The translations under genes and the position numbers were made by a program. DNA of 46,222 nt from Sedimenticola sp. (GTDB lineage: Bacteria; Pseudomonadota; Gammaproteobacteria; Chromatiales; Chromatiaceae), in the NCBI GenBank assembly GCA_002869585.1, contig PKUO01000010.1:1-46222 (forward strand). Direction: 5' to 3'. The notes under the pieces were generated by a model. It did no database searches. It was not told the DNA's origin and saw nothing but the letters and a program-made list of their open reading frames with translations. This document shows, piece after piece, positions 43,588-46,222 of this stretch (positions are counted from its first letter, which is position 1; every line of letters starts with the position of its first letter).

Positions 43588-46222
43588 TTAACCAATTGCA
43601 GTATCAATCTGCTGATAAACATTCCGACCTTTATCATCAAGCTCTACGACCATAAGGAATAGGCAGCGACCATCACTCTCCTTTGCCCAACGCAGGCCTA
43701 CAGCATTCTTCACCTTTGAGTCATCATTGGTCCTATAGACAGCACCCTTGTATTCAATAACAAATAGGCGACCATCTTCCAGTTCAGCAACAAAATCAGG
43801 GTAAAACCAAGCATTACCTAAAGGCAATCGGAAAGAAGCTTGATGCCGATCTACAAGGTTTCGCACCCAATATTTTACCTTGCTATTGGCATCAATGGCC
43901 TGAGCACATAAAAACTCTTCACCATCCACCTTCAAATCTTCAATAACAGGATAGTAATGTTTGCGGAACTTATAGGCCCCACTATAATACGGACTGCGCG
44001 CAGGGTAGAGACCCGGCTTAAACTCAAAGCCATATTCAAAACTGGTTTCCAGTGGTGCATCATCAGCAAAAATCGACTGCTGAAACCCCTGATCAGCCGC
44101 CTGGCTTTGCAGCAGCATGAGTCGTTGCCGCAACGCTCTGATCAAAAGAAATTTACTTCTGACAAGTGCCGTCAGCGTGTAACCCTTTTCACCTATCATG
44201 TGCGACACCATCTTAACCAAGAACTGATGCATGATGGCCTGATTAAGATGTGGGCTACGTAGCTGCCTATCCAGCCAACGCACCAAGTCATTTTCCGTTA
44301 CATCCATTTGCACCAAATCAAGGTTATAAACCTCCTTCTCTTCCGCAACCTGATAGCTAACTTTCTTACCTTCTACATCTACTTCAAAGGTGGTGTCACT
44401 CTGCTTAATCGAAAAGCCGGGTAATTCAATAGGGAAATCCAGTGGCGACCAATCACCATTCAAGAAAAGAAAGCTCTCTGGCTCTATCAACTCCAACTCA
44501 CCCTGCTTGGCAAAACAGAGCTGAGGCAAAATGGCAAAAGGGATACCCTTTTCAGACGGAGAGAGGGAAACCTCTACGCGGGCGTTATGTTGCTCTATTT
44601 GATCCTGGATCTCTTTCTTTTCCGTGCCCTTGAGTGGTTTGAGGATTTGTTTGTGTAGTGTCTCATCCAGCTTGCCAGATACCTCTATTCGATAACTATC
44701 ACCAACCTGCAGGACACTGACATTAGCTAACAAGGGTTCATGCTCGGGCTTGAACTCTGGCTTGCCGGGAAGATCAATAACTAGCGGTGGTTCAGGTGTC
44801 GGGGTGTAGGTTTCACCAGGGCCGAACATATCATTAGGAGCACCGTGTCGGATATGGGCAGGAACCTCCATGGCCTCAAAGCCCATATTGATCAACTTGT
44901 CTGTCAGTGTTTTCGCTACCGCAGAAAAGCTAGGTGATGCCAAATGGGCATAAGCTCGATTCAATGCTTCAATTTTACGCCGAGTTGCATAAGGCATACG
45001 CAATACACGGCCAAGCAGTTGTTCCGCATCTTTGCTGGAGCGCACATCACGCACGGAACAGAAGACATAGGCAAAAGAACAGTCCCAGCCCTCTTTCAAT
45101 GCTTCGACAGTAATGATGTATTCAATCTTGCAATCAGGAGCAAACAGGTTAATACCATCCAGTTCACGCTGTGTTCCCGTTACGACTGCTATCTTTTTCT
45201 CTTCAATCTTTAGTTCATCGATTAAATAGGTCTTCAGCTTTTCCCAAGGAACCTCACCGTTTTTCTTATCGGCCTGTAGCAACACTATAGGCCTGATATA
45301 GCTCTCTTCTTTTTGTGCCTCAGTCGCCAGCTTATTCCGGGTCAACGAAGCATCTCGAACCGCCGCCTGCCAGTCATTGTGTTCTGTCAGCATGATGGGC
45401 AACTTAATCATCTCCTCTGCTTTCAATTCAGAAGCAGAGACGTGATAAAGCACATTTGAGGCCGATGTATTGGATTGATCGGGTGTAGCCGTGAATTCAA
45501 TCACACAGGCAGGATGTACGCGCTTGAGTGTTTCAAAGGTCAATGGAGTACGGGCATTATGCGCCTCGTCCATAATTACCAGGGGATGCCTCATAGCCAA
45601 CAGATTGGCAAATGAAAACTTAACCTTACCTAAGTCACCTCTACCCAAACCATTCTCTTTCAAATCCGATTCAGTGACCCGTTCAAAGCGTTCATCATTA
45701 GGATCTATTCCAGCAAAATGCGGCTCAAAATCTTCATGGTAAGCGTAGACCTTACGATCACTGGTATCGGAGACACGCAGATTGGCCAAGGTACTGACTA
45801 CGACGATGGCTTGTGAACCCAGATCTTGCTGGCGAATCTGAGTCACTTCATCGTCTTCCAGTATCCTTACACGTTGATCAAAGGCCCTGTCCAGTTCTGC
45901 ACGATAGGGATGACCGGGCTGTTTTAGTGCCTCAAGCGTCTGCCTTTGAATGGTGTTGGTCGGTACCAGCCATAAAACGATGGGGTAGTCCTGTTCCAGA
46001 TAGGCACGGGTTGCCACCTTGATTGCGTGGGATGCTAACACTGTCTTACCGCCACCCGTAGGCAGGCGCAGACAGACATAAGGCACTTGCTCAAAACTGT
46101 AATGCCGATAGGGAAACGCGGTTTTACCCTGTTTAACCAGGCTTTGTTCAAACGCCTGCTCTACGGGCATTAGCCGGGCATCGGCCAAAAACCGTTCCAA
46201 TGCCTCAATGGTCTGTTCCTGG
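43588..46222 (-). CDS. DEAD/DEAH helicase-nuclease, type III restriction Res-like (5' end outside window)
   Basis: The minus-strand frame runs from a stop at 43588 to the window edge without a start that is clearly authentic; the frame stays open beyond a TTG at 46200, so the gene is partial at its 5' end. At least 877 residues are visible. Helicase motifs in order: LPTGGGKT (Walker A), MDEAHN (II), FTATP (III), and QLLGRVLRMP (VI). The C-terminus has YPDFV followed by LFVIEYKG, a PD-(D/E)xK nuclease. This is the layout of Res subunits of type III restriction systems. A Mod methyltransferase, if present, must lie to the right. It is convergent with rep. Confidence 0.9.
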   Translation of the reverse strand, partial: QEQTIEALERFLADARLMPVEQAFEQSLVKQGKTAFPYRHYSFEQVPYVCLRLPTGGGKTVLASHAIKVATRAYLEQDYPIVLWLVPTNTIQRQTLEALKQPGHPYRAELDRAFDQRVRILEDDEVTQIRQQDLGSQAIVVVSTLANLRVSDTSDRKVYAYHEDFEPHFAGIDPNDERFERVTESDLKENGLGRGDLGKVKFSFANLLAMRHPLVIMDEAHNARTPLTFETLKRVHPACVIEFTATPDQSNTSASNVLYHVSASELKAEEMIKLPIMLTEHNDWQAAVRDASLTRNKLATEAQKEESYIRPIVLLQADKKNGEVPWEKLKTYLIDELKIEEKKIAVVTGTQRELDGINLFAPDCKIEYIITVEALKEGWDCSFAYVFCSVRDVRSSKDAEQLLGRVLRMPYATRRKIEALNRAYAHLASPSFSAVAKTLTDKLINMGFEAMEVPAHIRHGAPNDMFGPGETYTPTPEPPLVIDLPGKPEFKPEHEPLLANVSVLQVGDSYRIEVSGKLDETLHKQILKPLKGTEKKEIQDQIEQHNARVEVSLSPSEKGIPFAILPQLCFAKQGELELIEPESFLFLNGDWSPLDFPIELPGFSIKQSDTTFEVDVEGKKVSYQVAEEKEVYNLDLVQMDVTENDLVRWLDRQLRSPHLNQAIMHQFLVKMVSHMIGEKGYTLTALVRSKFLLIRALRQRLMLLQSQAADQGFQQSIFADDAPLETSFEYGFEFKPGLYPARSPYYSGAYKFRKHYYPVIEDLKVDGEEFLCAQAIDANSKVKYWVRNLVDRHQASFRLPLGNAWFYPDFVAELEDGRLFVIEYKGAVYRTNDDSKVKNAVGLRWAKESDGRCLFLMVVELDDKGRNVYQQIDTAIG

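Noticed and set aside
1-46222. CRISPR array, rRNA genes, insertion sequences
   Set aside because: No regularly spaced repeats with unique spacers, no rRNA sequence and no transposase were seen; the copA repeats are coding and contiguous.

Overview
The window reads as chromosome of a motile gammaproteobacterium. Gene content (flgA-flgMN divergent from cheVR-flgBCDE, sigma-54 and sigma-28 flagellar promoters, prfC, IbaG-type bolA, rimI, sucAB, class I fumarase, copAB) fits that class. A sulfur-oxidising or Chromatiales-like host is possible but is inference only. About 39 kb is ordinary chromosome; the last 7 kb is an integrated mobile element that runs off the right edge.

1-7.2 kb: flagellar and chemotaxis block. 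On the minus strand lie flgB-C-D-E (flgE cut by the left edge) and, upstream, cheV-cheR. On the plus strand lie flgA, flgM, flgN and a YcgR-type c-di-GMP flagellar brake. Four promoters can be read: sigma-54 for flgB and flgA, sigma-28 for cheV and flgM. A FleQ/FlrA-like dyad lies upstream of the flgB promoter.

7.2-12.5 kb: three minus-strand genes (ArsS-like radical SAM protein, GT2 glycosyltransferase, DUF2064 transferase-like protein), tRNA-Arg(CCT), a membrane diguanylate cyclase, a lipoprotein and two small hypothetical genes, one encoding a 55-residue membrane protein.

12.7-22 kb: sucA-sucB closed by a strong terminator; a promoter embedded in a twin TGTTAACA dyad in front of a Na/Pi cotransporter-PhoU gene that is coupled to a small basic coiled-coil gene; class I fumarase overlapping an AcuI-type acrylyl-CoA reductase.

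22-28 kb: housekeeping genes (ibaG, prfC, rimI, xthA, yjjV), short hypotheticals and a rhodanese.

28.3-35.2 kb: a three-gene signalling operon: CHASE-PAS4 histidine kinase, a stand-alone receiver, and a REC-REC-PAS-GAF-PAS-GGDEF-EAL protein. This looks like a phosphorelay feeding c-di-GMP turnover.

35.2-39 kb: copper resistance operon on the minus strand (CopL-like Cys-rich protein, CopA multicopper oxidase with Met-rich repeats, CopB, DUF4399 protein). copB carries an in-frame amber stop that removes its last beta strand.

39.2-46.2 kb: a tRNA-Lys(CTT) 3'-half with its terminator marks an attachment site. To its right come a tyrosine recombinase, an unrecognised gene, twin palindromic operators, an AlpA-like HTH gene, a two-tyrosine HUH replication initiator (phage P2 gpA type) with a hairpin near its 3' end, and, convergent, a helicase-nuclease like the Res subunit of type III restriction systems. 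The likely reading is a rolling-circle satellite or phage-derived integrative element carrying restriction cargo; its other end and the restored tRNA should lie to the right of the window.
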